Notes: generated from the letters alone by a model not told the origin. Shown: positions 49,818 through 61,868, counted from the first letter of the stretch. The stretch: 64,000 bases of DNA from Combretum micranthum (GCA_024138025.1 JAMXBD010000696.1:558001-622000); one strand, 5' to 3'. Translations and numbers: made by a program.

Positions 49818-50010
49818 GTGCAAGCCATGGCCGAATCCTTAGGGTCAATGATCAAATTGACGGCATCAAATTATTCGGTATGGAAAGCGATGATGAAGGA
49901 TTTGTTGTATTGCAAAGATCCCTATTTGGCATTGGGTGGTGATACAACGAAGCTTGAGGACAAGTTTGATCAGGATTGGGTGATCATGCATAGAAAGACT
50001 GTTAGATACA
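49818..50010 (+). pseudogene. gag of copia D, N-terminal part
   Basis: Start ATG at 49827 (or 49818), encoding LTASNYSVWKAMMKDLLYCK, typical of the TNT1-type gag N-terminus. It is cut after VRY by the solo LTR at 50011 and resumes at 52751. Confidence 0.78.
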
Positions 50011-50908
50011 TGTAAAGACCCAACCCACTAAATCCCGAGATTTAGAGTACCGAGTCCCCAACCACATATAACATTTTCACATTATATGTAAAGTTGTCCT
50101 AAAACTAATAGTTTATGAAAATTGTTTAATCAAATCTACTAAAACTTTATAAATAACCTTTAACAAAACAAGATTGCTAATAAAAGCAATCTATACATAT
50201 ATATACATCATATATACAAAGTTTAGTGTCAATACAAGACACTACAAAAATTACAAGTTTTTCTTAGTACAAAAGATAATCTAAAGAGAGCTTAAGGTCT
50301 ATTACACTTAGGCTTATCTAACAAGCCTTCTAAACAGAGAATTTTGCTTTAAACAAAAGCTTCTCTAAAATCCAAGGGTAATCGAGTCCTACTCGTCCCA
50401 CTCGTCCATAAATCGCTCAAAATCTGACCCGTATCCTAGATCATCATATAACTCATCTTTATTACCTACAAAGCAACAAAAGTGAGCCAAAGGCCCAGTA
50501 TGCAATAACACGCAAGAACAATTTATCAGACAAACTTAAATAAAGTGAAATGCATCAATGATCAAGTCATCATCTTATTAAGTTTTCTTTTACAGAACAA
50601 CATGAGAGTATTTAAACCTCGGGATCACGCTTTGGGAATTTAGGGGTCTTGAGTAAAAGCAGCTACTCAGGAGGTTGGTATAAGAAGTTTGAATACTTAT
50701 ATCTCCTGTATCTATTCCATAAAGAAATAGCTTCATTTAGGGTTCAAAAGCCGTTGCTCGACTCTACTTAAACTCAGTCCATAACATGATTCTAGTTCAC
50801 AAGTTCCTATAAACTTTGAACTAAACCATGGTATTTCCCCCTAAGTTTAAGCAAACGTTACTCAGATACTATTCTCCCCATCGGCTACCTACTTAACCAA
50901 AAACAAAT

Positions 50909-51003
50909 CGCTATTGCATCATAGCGTACCATTGCATCATGGTAAAGTCATTGCATTATGACTTAGGTTAAGCGCCTAACTAACATGTCATTACATCATG
51001 GCA
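50909..51003. other. Array of four short hairpins
   Basis: Perfect inverted repeats lie end to end: CGCTAT/ATAGCG (50909-50926), TACCAT/ATGGTA (50927-50944) and AAGTCAT/ATGACTT (50945-50964). A fourth, TGTCAT/ATGGCA with one G-T pair, is at 50986-51003. Loops are TGCATC, TGCATC, TGCATT and TACATC. Stems differ while pairing is kept. Confidence 0.7.
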
Positions 51004-51464
51004 GGTTTGCTGCTCCTCAGACCAGATTAAATAGCGTAATAGACATCCAGTTCATCAAAGCATTAAGCCAAATTGAATTAAATCAATTTGAGAATGCCTA
51101 GTCCTAGCATACAACAAACAAGCTATTGCGCACTTGTACCCAACAGTGTATTACTATATTCACTTGGATGGGGGATAACCGAAGAATCTTTAACTGAAAT
51201 AAGAATATCAAACAAATCAATAATAGAACGTAGAATATATATATATATATATATATATTTCACAATCCTAGGTTAACTATACAAGGAGATTCGATAAAAT
51301 TGACATATAGTTTTAACATTTAATTCATACATAAAACATGTTTATTTAGCTTATATATTCATTAGAAGATCATATATGAAGTAAAGAATGACAATTGAAG
51401 AAGTTTGAATTTGTAAAACTCAGGGGATACACGACCTTTCTACACAAGCAAAATTGGACTGAAT

Positions 51465-51727
51465 GCCGGCAGCGTTGGAATTATACACCGGTGGCGTTAA
51501 GCCCAGCATTAAAAAGTTTGATTATGTTCGCATTCAACACTGCCTTTACGCCGGCAACGTTGAAGCCTTAGTGGCTAGCATACGATTTAAAAAATAAACT
51601 CTAGCCAATTTCCTTACAAAAGCCGGTAGCGTTTTATGTGGCTTTAGAAAAATCGATTCTGATCACATTCAATACTGCCTCTACGCCAGCGGCGTTGGAG
51701 TACCAGATGTTGGCGTACGTTAAAAAA
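51465..51727. repeat. GC-rich short palindromes in a 133-bp direct repeat
   Basis: Five GCC-GG-GCGTT-like motifs: GCCGGC (51465), CACCGGTG (51486), ACGCCGGCAACGTT (51548), AGCCGGTAGCGTT (about 51621) and ACGCC-AGC-GGCGT (51683-51695). Two 65-base blocks, about 51526-51592 and 51659-51727, repeat CATTCAA-ACTGCCT-TACGCC in the same order. The GC-rich motifs stand out from AT-rich surroundings. Confidence 0.55.
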
Positions 51728-52750
51728 CAGACCTATTCAAGAATTTATTTCCCCTATTTTGCACTTTGCAATTTTATAACATATAACACTTTAATCCTTC
51801 TTCAAACATATTTAGCTTCATACACTGTCTTCTATCCACACTAATCAATTCTAGCAACTTTGAACATTAAAACAACACATTAAACTACTTCATTCACATC
51901 AAATCCTCTACTCCTCTTCACTTCAACCTCAACTACTCAAATCAAATTCACTTCTCCTCAACACCTCTCACTACTTCTATATTACATAAACAAGTTCATA
52001 TATCAATAACGTACAACCTAAAATATATATCAATGCATAGAACCATACAATTCAAAAGACATTAACTAATCCTACCATAGGTTTTACACCTATATTACAA
52101 CAAAGGAAATAAAACAAGAGTTTATACTAGCTTTAACTTACATGTGGAGACTTTGGCTTGAAGAGATTTTTTTTTTTTTAATCCAAAAGCTTGATGTTGG
52201 TCTTTCGTTTAGGGTTTATAGTTTGAAGAAAAGGAAAAGAGAAAGGAAAGAAAAAAGAGAGAAATTCGTATGGGAAATGAGGGCTGCCAAAAGAGGCAAT
52301 ATTTGATCAAATTTGTGACTCAATATTATCTTAAGTTTGACTTTTGAGACATATAAAACTTAGGGTTAAATTTGGCTTAATTTGGAGCTCATTTAGGTTT
52401 AATTTAGGCTTGAAAAATAGGTTTAACTTTGTAAAAAAAATCTATCAACAATTTCTTAAGCATAACAAAAGTTGTTTTGATAATTTTAAATATAACACAT
52501 ACATATTAATTCATAAAAGACACAAATATTCATTACATTATACTCACATTAATATACATGAAACAATAACATTAATTTCATTACACATAATCACTTATAT
52601 TAATAATTAGCATTAATAAACATAATATATCAAACCTATTTCTACACATTCATATTCATAAATCAAAATTGCTTCAAACTTAATATCTAAAACCAATATT
52701 GTATTTACATGAAATTTTAATTATTGAATAATTTAAACTATTTCAATATA

Positions 52751-53681
52751 TTCGACAGTGAGTTGACCAAAGCATCATCCATCACGTTGCTCAGGAGCCA
52801 AGGCAGATGTCCTTTGGAGGAAATTGGGGTCAATGTTTGAAAGGCAAATCGCCTTGAACAAAGCCTCCTTGATTAGGAGGGTTGTAAATATGAAATACAA
52901 GGATGGCTCCAATATGTCTGAGCATTTAAGTGAATTTTAAGGGCTTGTAAATCAACTAACTTTGATGAAACTTGTTCTTGATGATGAAATACAAGTACTT
53001 CTATTATTGAGTTCACTGCCAGAGAGCTGGGAGACACTGGTTGTGTCAGTTAGCAATTCGGCTCCAGATGGAACACTGATGTTAGAGATGGTAAAGGACA
53101 ATTTGATGAATGAGGATACCGTAAGGAAAGATTTGGGGATAAATCCTGATTCTAGGGCACTTGTGGCTGATAGATCTGACAGAAGAGGTAGAAGCAGAAA
53201 TAGAGGCTCAGATGATAAATCCAATAAGTCTGACAAATCCAAGGGCAGATCTAAGTCAAGAAATAGGAATGCACAATGTTTTTATTGCAACAAGCGGGGC
53301 CATTACAAAAGATATTATAGATTGTGGAAGGAAAAGAAGGAAAAGGGGAACGGTGAAGACAAGGATGATGAGTCTACTACTGTAGTAGCAGAAGATGAGG
53401 TTATTGTCACCTGGAATGAAAATTGTGTTAGTTTGACTAGTCATGACAGTGACTGGGTGATAGATTCTGGTGCCTCATTTCATGTGACAACACATGAGGA
53501 ATTTTTCTCATCGTACACTATAGGCAATTTTGGTAATGTAAGGATGGGAAATAATGAGACTTCAAAAATTTTTGGCATTGGAAATATATTGTTGGAAATT
53601 AACACTAGGTGCAGGCTCTTACTTAAAGATGTGACACATGTACTGAATATTCGCCTGAACCTGATTTCTACAAGTAATTAG
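52751..53681 (+). pseudogene. gag and protease of copia D, second part
   Basis: gag resumes after the solo LTR and an open frame of 239 codons (52962-53681) carries the C-terminal half. It includes SSLPESWETLVVSVSNS, a basic RSDRRGRSRNRG stretch, a CCHC knuckle CFYCNKRGHYKRYY (last cysteine replaced by tyrosine) and the protease motif WVIDSGASFHVT near 53456. A TAA near 52940 and frameshifts upstream break the join. Confidence 0.82.
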
Positions 53682-53819
53682 TTGATGACGGTTATCATAG
53701 TCATTTGGTGAGAGCGGATGGAAGCTCATCAAGGGATCTCTGATTGTTGCCAAAGGAAAGAAATCAAATACACTATATCAATGATAACTAAATTAGATAA
53801 GTGAGATGTAAATTTGACA

Positions 53820-55649
53820 AGTGAATCATGGATTTATGGCATAAGAGGCTTGGGCATATGAGTGAAAAAAAGCTTTAGATGCTTGTGAAGAAGTAGCTTC
53901 TACTAGATCCTAAAGGAATTCCCCTGAAGGCATGTACTGATTGTTTAGCTGGTAAGCAACACAGGGTTGCATTTAAGAGAAATTCTTCTTCCAGGAAAGC
54001 ACATGTTTTGGACCTAATTCATACAGACATTTGTTATATGAAAGACAGGCCAATTGGTGGTGCTTTATATTTTGTTAATTTTATAGATGATCACTCAGGA
54101 AGCTTTGACTTATGCTTTGAAGTCCAAGGATCAAGTGCTGAATGTGTTCAAGCAATTTCATTCTAGAGTGGAAAGAGAATCTGAGAGAAAGTTGATCCGT
54201 GTGAGGGCAGACAATGGAGGGGAATATAGAGGACTGTTTGAAGAATATTGTAATACTCGGGAATTAAATTGGAAAACACAGTTCCAAAGACTCCACAACA
54301 GAATGGTGTTGCTAAGAGGATGAATCACACTATCATTGAGAGAGTGAAGTGTATGTTATCGCACGCCAAGTTGCCCAAATCATTTTAGGGTGAATCCATG
54401 ATGACAGCTGCAGATTTGATAAATCTATCTCCTTAATATGCTATAGATGGAGATATTCCCAAGCATGTATGGTTAGTTAAACAAATTTCTTATGATCATT
54501 TAAAAGTTTTTGGATGTAAGGAATTTGTGCACATCCCAAAGGATGAAAGAGGAAAGCTTGAGGTGTAGAAGATACACATGAAGAGATTTAGGAGCCTCAA
54601 GAGTAGGTTGAGTTGAGGAGATCTTCAAGGGAATGAAGACCATCAGTGAGGTATGATCCACAAGAATTTGTAATGCTGACAGATGGGGGAGAACTTGAGT
54701 CATACCAGAAAGCAGTATCTCACGTGAAGAAAAATGAGTGGTTGAAAGCCATGCAGGAGGAAATCAAATCCTTGCATGAGAACAAGACTTATGATCTTGT
54801 GAAATTGCCTAAGGGTAAAAGACACCTGAAAACAAATGGGTTGGTAGGTTTAAAACTGAGGAAAAGAGTTCACAGCCTAGGTACAAAGCAAGACTAGCTG
54901 TGAAGGGGTTCAATCAGCAAAAGGAGGTAGATTTTAATGAAATTTTTTCACCAGTGGTGAAAATGTCTTCCGTCAGGGTTTTCTTAAGTATAGCAGCCAG
55001 TCTAGATCTACAGATTGAATAGATGGATGTGAAGACTGTTTTCCTTCATGGAGACTTATAGGAAGAGATCTACATGGAGCATCTTGAAGGTTTTAAGATC
55101 AAGGGAAAGGAAAATCTTTTCTGTAGGTTGAAGAAAAGTTTGTATGGACTGAAGTAAGCACCAAGGCAGTGGTATACAAAGTTTGATTCCTTCATGGTTG
55201 ATTAGGGTTACACCAGGACTGTTGCTGATTCTTGTGTTTTCGTGAAGAAGTTTCTTGATGGTGAGTTTCTGAATCTTTTGTTATATGTTGATGATATGTT
55301 GATTGTTAGCAGGGATGTTAAGAAGATACAAGAATTGAAATTATCATTGAGTAAGTCTTTCTCAATGAAAGACTTAGGACCCACATGCCAAATTCTTGGA
55401 ATGAAGATTGAAAGAGATAGGAAAGGCCAGAAATTGTGGTTAACACAGGAGAGATATCTTGAGAAAGTGTTGGAAAGGTTTAACATGAGCAAGGCCAAGC
55501 TAGTTTCTTCTCCACTTGTAGGTCACTTCAAATTGAGTGCTCAACAGTGTCCTAAAAGTGAGGCAGAGAAGGAGGACATGAAGAAGATCCCATGGGCTTC
55601 AGTAGTTGGGAGTTTGATGTATGCCATGGTGTGTACAATACCGGATATT
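53820..55649 (+). pseudogene. Integrase and RT of copia D
   Basis: Pre-integrase LWHKRLGHMSEKKL near 53833; integrase with LIHTDIC near 54017, FIDDHSG near 54082 and VRADNGGEY near 54205; RT from about 54730 (WLKAMQEEIKSLHENKTYDL), MDVKTVFLHGDL near 55025 and an intact catalytic LLLYVDDMLIV near 55272. The final open frame runs 55242-55685 but the pol reading ends at TIPDI, where the inverted solo LTR begins. In-frame stops occur near 53879, 54388, 55020, 55060, 55157 and 55205, several replacing Trp or Gln codons. Confidence 0.85.
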
Positions 55650-57095
55650 TGTTGGTCCCAAATAATAATCAACAAGGGGGATTGAATTGATTATTACAAA
55701 TTTTTGCCTTTAAAAATTAATCCCCTTTCAATTTTGAAAAACGAGAACAATATATCAAAATAACAAATATGAAAATAAATTACGTAAAATTAAAAAGATA
55801 GAGAAAAGAAAATCAGGCAATGATTTATAGTGGTTCCGCCTTGTGCATTAGTCTATTCTTCCAGCTCCGAGCTGAGGACCCTGTTAGCCTACATGTTTTG
55901 CTCCACTATATCCAACAAGAACAAATTACAAGCTTGTACAATTCTCTTTGCTCTATTTTTACAGCTATCCTCTAGCTACAACTGATTTACGGAGTCTAAA
56001 CTTGTAATTTAACTATCAACTAAGAAGGCAACAACACGTTCCTTCAATTACAAAAAGAAAAGAAATTTCGAGATGAAAAAGCAAAAGGAAAGATTGCAAA
56101 GAGATCAGCTCGCTTGTTGAACCATAAGAAGAAATTATGAATATTCTAGGCAAAATGAAACTTCTGAGTTTTGTTATGGGTTTTGTTTTGTATATACTTG
56201 TTAAGAAAAAAAAGCCTTTTTTTTATGTGAATAGTATTAGCTCCCTCTCCTTTTTTTTTTTTTTTAATTCAATCTTCTACTTTTTCTCTTTGTCTTCTGC
56301 ATTATATATTCCTTCTTTTTGTTCCAAAAGCTATTTAGAAGTTGGATAAGCTTTCCCAAAAATCTCAGTTAAAAAATCTTTTGTTCCTTATCTCTTTTTC
56401 AAATTTGAATTCTTCCATTTCTTCAATTGGGCAGAAGATAAGATGAGATATGTTTCTTCTAGATATTGTGGTGACATTTATCTTGATTTAAAATCTGAAA
56501 ATCGAAAGGGATTCATCATAATCTGATCTTCTTCTTCTTTATTTAAACCAAAAATAGATAACATTCCTTTTTTGAACTCACACATGAATCTCATAAAAAT
56601 AGGTAAGTAATGGACTTATCCTTATCTTGAAACATTGTAGATACTGATATTTCACTTGTCTTGAAGGAGAAAAATGTGCAGCAGCTGCTCAAAGAAATTC
56701 TGGTACTGTTCATGAAGATTTTTCTTCTGTTTGTAGAGAGAGAAACTTGAGATAATCTTTAAATCCCTTTGAATAGTAACCAACTTAGGTTACTTGGAGC
56801 TAGGTCTTCAAGATTCATTTTTGTACCAAACTGGAAAGATTTGCATCAAGTTGGAGAAGATGAATAGTGAAATCACGTGATATAGAGCTGTTGTTAAAAG
56901 TGCAGTGAAAGGTTCTGGATTTCTGGAAAAATTCTTTATCTTTAAAGCAACCTTATGGAAAACATTATGGATTCCGAATACTTTTCATCATTTTTCTTCT
57001 TTCTCTTTAACTTGATACTACACACTTAATAAACTCATTAGTAATCATTTTTACTCTTTTGTTATCATCAAAACCTATTTTAAGAGAATCTAACA
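55650..57095 (-). mobile_element. SIRE-like copia solo LTR inside copia D pol
   Basis: 1446 bp; plus-strand text starts TGTTGGTCCC and ends AGAATCTAACA, the reverse complement of the LTR at 16735-18262. Perfect 5-bp target duplication ATATT (55645-55649 and 57096-57100). Removing it rejoins the D frame from PDI to AHVVSVVSR. Reverse-complement TATA-like ACTATAAATCATT lies near 55825. Confidence 0.88.
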
Positions 57096-57700
57096 ATATT
57101 GCTCATGTAGTTAGTGTTGTAAGCCGCATTCTTTTGAATCCAGGTAAAGAACACTGGACTACTGTTAAATGGATTGTTAGATATCTCAAAAGCACTTCCA
57201 AATTTGGTTCACAGTTTGGGAAAGGTAGTAGATCTGCATTGGAGGGTGGTCTGGATGCTGATATGATAGGGGATTTAGATTCTAGGAAGTCCACATTAGG
57301 GTACCTGATTACATATGCGCGGGGGGTGTTCATGGCAATCTAGATTGCAAAAGTGTGTTGCTCTTTCTACTACTGAGGTTAAATATGTAGCTGTTATAGA
57401 AGCTTGCAAAGAGATTTTGTGCATGAGAAAATTCTTTAAAGAATTGGGTCAGGAACAGGAGGGGTTGATTTGTTTTGTAATAGCTAGAGTGCTATTCATT
57501 TGAGTAGGAATACAAGTTCCATTCCAGATCAAAACACATAGATGTTAGGTATCATTGGATTCGGGATGTTCTAGAGTAAAAACAATTGAAAGTGGAAAAA
57601 ATTCATACTGATGACAATCCATTAGATATGATGACTAAGACTCTACCCAAGGATAAACATATCTTTTGCAGACAAAAAGCGGGTGTGATGGAACTCCCCA
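57096..57700 (+). pseudogene. RNase H of copia D
   Basis: Continues pol after the solo LTR: NPGKEHWTTVKWIVRYLKST near 57140, DSRKSTLGYLITYARG near 57280, then WQSRLQKCVALSTTEVKYVA in the next frame near 57335 and ACKEILCMRKFFKELG. Frameshifts near 57325 and later stops. The catalytic aspartates expected near the start of the domain are altered (GDLDSRKST). Confidence 0.8.
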
Positions 57701-57720
57701 TATGAGCTGGAGAGGGAGAT

Positions 57721-58325
57721 TGTTGGGATATAGATCCAACTCATATGGGTCTATATCCAATGACATTCTAAATATACATTGGATATATTTAGAAGAAGAC
57801 TTGAAGATAAGGAGTATTTATAAAAGTCAAAGCCGATCTACATAGAAATTAATGGCAAAATAATTTGAATTTAATCCAGCTTTGAATACCAATTTATGTG
57901 GCCTTTGAATTTCCTCTTGTAATACACTTTTATGATAGTCTTATAATTATAAATTGATAGTGAGAAACAACAAAAACACATAGAAAGGAGAGAATACATA
58001 GAGAGACACGATGGTTAGGGGGGGAAGGGGTGGAGGGGCTATCTCGGATCCTAAAAAGAGATTATAACAGAAGAAAGGCCAAATTGTGTTGTTGTAATCT
58101 GGATGCACTAGCGTTGTCTAGTGTTGAATAGTTGTAATTTCCATTGTTGATTATAGTGGAAGGTTTTGTGTGTAGCAGTCCTGTGGTTTTTCTCTAGTTT
58201 GGGTTTTCGACGTTAAATCCTGTTGTTATTTATATTTTTGCAGTCTAATTTTATACTTGTTGTTTGTTTGTGATTTTTTTTTTCATGCTTCTGTAAAGAA
58301 AAAGATTGGATCTTTTTCCCCAACA
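57721..58325 (+). repeat. 3' LTR of copia D
   Basis: 605 bp, starts TGTTGGGATATAG after the purine tract GGAGAGGGAGA, ends TTTTTCCCCAACA. It is slightly longer than the 5' LTR owing to a G-rich insertion near 58018-58035 and extra text near 58195. Confidence 0.9.
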
Positions 58326-58330
58326 GTAAA

Positions 58331-59110
58331 ATGTCCTTCTTTCTTGAAATGCGGGTTGTGCAGACTTCAAAAGGGATATTCATATCTCAAAAGAAGTACA
58401 TTGGTGAAATTCTTCAAAAACTTAGAATGAATAGCCGTAATCCAGTTACTACATGAGCTGCTCATGGAGAACATTTAAAGAAAGAAGATGGTTCTGATCT
58501 TATGGATGCTTTTCTATTTATAGAAGCTTGTTGGATGTCTCTTATTTCTATGTGGAACTAGGCCTGGTATCATGTTTGCTACAAGTTTGTTGTCTAGATT
58601 TATGCACTTACCCACTAAGATGCATTTTAAAGCTGCCAAGAGGGTTCAAAGGTACATTCAAGGAACCATTGATTTTGGAATACTCTACAAGAGATCCAAC
58701 ACCATCAATCTTATTGATTTCATAGATAGTGATTGGGCAGGGTCTCAAGATGATACGAAGAGTACCTCAGGCTATTGCTTCACACTTGGTTGTGGAATTT
58801 TCTATTGGAGTTCAAGAAAGCAAGAAAGAGTCAAACGGTCAATAGCAAAAGCTGAGTATGTTGCTTCTTCAACTGCTATTAACAAGGCATTGTGGATAAG
58901 AAAAATTCTTGAAGATCTTATGTTTAAGCAATCAAAAGCCTGTGTGATAATAAAGCAGCAGTTGCTATGGTGAAGAACCCAATCTTTCATGGAAGGACTA
59001 AGCATATTAAGATCAAGTTCCACGCCATTAGAGAAGTAGAAAGAGAATAGGAGGTAAAACCGATACATTGTGAAGCCAAGAATCAAATAGCTGATATTTT
59101 CACTAAATGA
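58331..59110 (+). pseudogene. pol of copia C, part 2: end of RT and RNase H
   Basis: Resumes with SFFLEMRVVQTSKGIFISQK near 58333, directly continuing the C frame once D is removed. RNase H at 58572-58973 shows KAAKRVQRYIQGTIDFG, DSDWAGSQDDTKSTSGYCF and AEYVASSTA, all well kept. Stops near 58455 and 59050. Ends before the purine tract AAGGAGGAG at 59174-59182. Confidence 0.85.
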
Positions 59111-59182
59111 TTTCAAAAGACAAGATTTGAAATGATAAGAGAGAAGTTGGGAGTCCTCAATAGGTCTTACATCAAGGAGGAG

Positions 59183-59497
59183 TGATGACAATAGATGATA
59201 TTTAGAGCTATCATTTGCATAGCCTTTCTGACATTTTGCATGTTTTCTTTTAACTAAATGTCTATAGCTATAAATGCATGGCTGAACTTTGTAATGGGGA
59301 AGCTGACAAGCTCTAAGAATTAAGGGATTAGTTGAAGACTTTTATTAAAAACTTTAGCTTGTATGTATTAGCTATGAAGTGAAAAATGTATGTTTTTTTT
59401 TTTTTCCTCTCTACATTTTTCATAGCATTCTTTAGCCATTATGTCCTCCTTTTTTTTTTTTTTTCTTTTTCCCTGCTTGCGCTGTTTTTTCCCTTTA
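59183..59497 (+). repeat. 3' LTR of copia C
   Basis: Starts TGATGACAATAG right after a purine tract. Matches 45643-45946 across most of its length. The right end is uncertain by about 10 bases because both LTRs end in T/C-rich runs. Confidence 0.75.
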
Positions 59498-61474
59498 CCC
59501 TCTCTTTAGATTCTTTATTAAGATGCAGGGCAATTAGCTCCTTAGCCTTAGATGGCTTTTGTAGAACAATGTGCACAAGCAACTTTTAACTATGTCCCAT
59601 CGTAGAGTAGAAGCTTGCTTAGGCTCAACTCAACCAACTCCATCTAATTAGTCAAAAGTCCAACTTCTAGTAAAACTTTATTATTAAGAAGTTTTCCTTC
59701 TATTCTCCAATGGGAAGATCAAACCCTAAGATTAGTATTCCTTTGGACTTACCCTATAAGCTATATCAACTGCAGAATTGTTGGTTCGCTTTCATGAGAG
59801 AGTGACATCCAACCTCTATTTATAACTACCAAAGAGTACAAAATGCTCTATTATGCATCATGCATCTTTCCTTGTCAATATACCAGGTACCTTATTTGAT
59901 GCCTCCAATGGCCACACTAACATTGAAGAACTCTTTTACTTCATTGTACCCATGCATGCCACTACCTTTGCTACAACTAATTTAGGTAGGAGGAAGGAGA
60001 GATACCATAACCCTATTGCTTAATGGTTGTTGTGACAAAAGTGCCAAAAGAAGACTTAAAAAGGAGTTGGAAGATGTACTCATGCTCTCCTATAAGAAAG
60101 GTTGAAGAAGGAAAAAGATAGAATGAGAGAAAAGAACTAAAAAATAGAGAAGATTTCAAAATAGAGTTTCAAGCATGTGAATAATTTTTTAAGAAACATA
60201 GTACAAAGAAAGTTTGAGGTCCTTGAGCCTTATATAGATGATGGCTAATAAATAAGCTATTCAAAGACGAAGAGACATTATCTACCATGCCCTTAATCTT
60301 GAGGTTAATTTTATCAGTTTGAAGTCATCCACATGTCTTATAGTATATATGAATAGATTAGATCCACCAAGGACAGCACAGAATATTGTGCCTAAAATTA
60401 TACTGCCCTATGTACAATCTCTGTAGCCTCCTTATCTCACTAGGTGTGTATGCAACATTAAATGCCTTAAAACACGTAAGCATAACTAAGAATTTTATGG
60501 CTCTTTATGAAGATGGGACAATTTAACAATTTGAAATGATAAAATCACACTTTCTCGAAGAAGAGTAACTGTCAATTAGAATCATGAATGGCATGCTTCA
60601 CCTACTCTTTTAGTTTAAAGGGGTGTAACAATTGCTTAGCTTAATACATTAGCTCAAACTAAGTTTAGGTAAGGTCACATTTGGCCTAACCGGTCCTTTA
60701 ACTCACTTTTTCTCATCATATTTGCTTGAGAACCCAACAAGGCTAGGCAAAACCTCATTCAATCTAACTTACCACACTAAACTTCTCTTATCTTAATGAG
60801 GCTTGGTGAAGATACTACTCCTTTAACTCGCCACAGCAAGCTTATCTTAGCTTAGTGAAGACCTTACTTAGACCAACTTGCCGCAATGAGCCACCTATAG
60901 CACTTCTGCTCATGAACTGGATGAAGGCTACGATTGGCTTAACTGGCCACTTCAATTACTAAACCTTAGGCTCATTATATATAGGGCTTGACCTAAATCT
61001 AGTTTAAGCATTTTCCTATCTTGTGTCTCCAATGATCCAATCCTATATCTGGAAGAGTTCAATGAAAGATTAAGCTTTATGACAACCATCAAATAGCCCA
61101 CTAGTTCCCAGTATTTCAACTTAGGGCATGGTGAGGGTTTTATTCAATCTAACTCACTTCTCTACTAGGAACTCTACACTCTTGCTCATGACTATAGATC
61201 TTAAAATGCTTTCACAAAGTATGAAGCATTGTATGGATGATTGAATACTCTCTAATAAGTCTAACACCTCTAGTTAGACTTCTCTACTAAAGGTCAAACT
61301 TTTGAACCATGATCTAAAGCTTAGCCTACCTTCTTAAAAGCCCAAATAAAGTTATCTTGTGTCATTAAATAGCTACAAATGAGAGTAAGGGGCAACTATT
61401 AGCAGTATTTTCTCAATCGAATCTTTAAGTCTAAGGTAATCCATCAATATCCTCTGGCAAGAGAATGAAATAGG
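59498..61474. other. Repeat-like intergenic DNA, no gene recognised
   Basis: No exon set or element ends were found. The 60620-60960 part shows loosely repeated phrases (TTAGCTTAGTGAAGA, AATGAGGCTTGGTGAAGA, CTTGCCGCAATGAGCC) that suggest degenerate tandem duplication. A poly-T/C stretch precedes 59510. Confidence 0.35.
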
Positions 61475-61868
61475 TGTTGGGGATTTTCGACAATCCCACT
61501 TTATTAATTATAACAAATTTCTATACCTCCCAGATCAACTTCAGGAAAAAAAAATTAAACAGTAATAGAGAAATCAACGAGATAAGAATCTACGTGGAAA
61601 AATCCACAGTGGAGAAAACCCACAGGTGTTGTTAAGAGACAACCAAGAAAAATATTTACTATGTGGAAAATTATTACAACCACACAATACAAATATAATA
61701 TTTTTCTTACAACCAAAACCTAAAAGAATACAAGAGAATAACTAGAGAATTTTTGTAGCTCTCAAAACTCTCAAAATTTCCTTTTAAGTTTTAGATCTCT
61801 CCTATATCCACACAAAACACCTTCATAGGACAACAGCCGACACTAATTACAGTTTGTGCCAATGCCTA
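61475..61868 (-). repeat. Copia-type LTR fragment, minus strand
   Basis: On the minus strand it ends GATTGTCGAAAATCCCCAACA. It contains a U5-like stretch (GGTTTTCTCCACTGTGGA), with TATA-poor, leader-like text before it. The rest of the LTR would lie beyond the abutting gypsy LTR at 61869, so it is probably split by that insertion. Target duplication not verifiable in this window. Confidence 0.45.

Larger units (their letters stand above)
50011..52745 (-). mobile_element. Ty3-gypsy solo LTR inside copia D gag
   Basis: 2735 bp. Plus-strand text begins TGTAAAGACCC and ends ACTATTTCA. Flanks ATACA (50006-50010) and ATATA (52746-52750) match at 4 of 5 bases, and removing the insert restores the gag reading across the joint. 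The minus orientation is inferred because its reverse complement ends like the gypsy LTR end at 43704 and like the related LTR at 61869. It shares long blocks with 61869-64000 (for example CAGCNACTCAGGAGGTTG near 50660 and 62645). A (TA)n run lies at 51236-51257. No internal domain. Confidence 0.78.
49130..58325 (+). mobile_element. Ty1-copia element D (TNT1/Tork-like), nested in C
   Basis: 9196 bp from the first LTR base to CCCCAACA, flanked by perfect 5-bp duplications GTAAA (49125-49129 and 58326-58330). LTRs 49130-49699 and 57721-58325, primer site at 49702 and a polypurine tract at 57709-57719. Subtracting two inserted solo LTRs leaves about 5.0 kb, the usual copia length. The RT and gag wording resembles tobacco TNT1-94-type elements. 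Multiple stops make it non-autonomous. Confidence 0.92.
45643..59497 (+). mobile_element. Ty1-copia element C, host of a nested insertion
   Basis: LTRs at 45643-45946 and 59183-about 59497 bracket gag, protease, integrase and RT (to 49124), then resume with the end of RT and RNase H (58331-59110). Between them lies copia D (49130-58325) with its target duplication GTAAA. Without the insert, C is about 4.65 kb, a normal copia size. No target duplication was recognised around C; the 3' end is blurred by T- and C-rich sequence. Confidence 0.88.

Noticed and set aside
49639..49842. Open frame with a His-Thr repeat
   Set aside because: It is a translation of the (CA)n microsatellite.
50909..51003. 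CRISPR-like or terminator-like reading of the hairpin arrays
   Set aside because: Repeats are too short and unspaced for CRISPR, the genome is a plant, and the arrays lie inside LTRs with no T-run typical of intrinsic termination.
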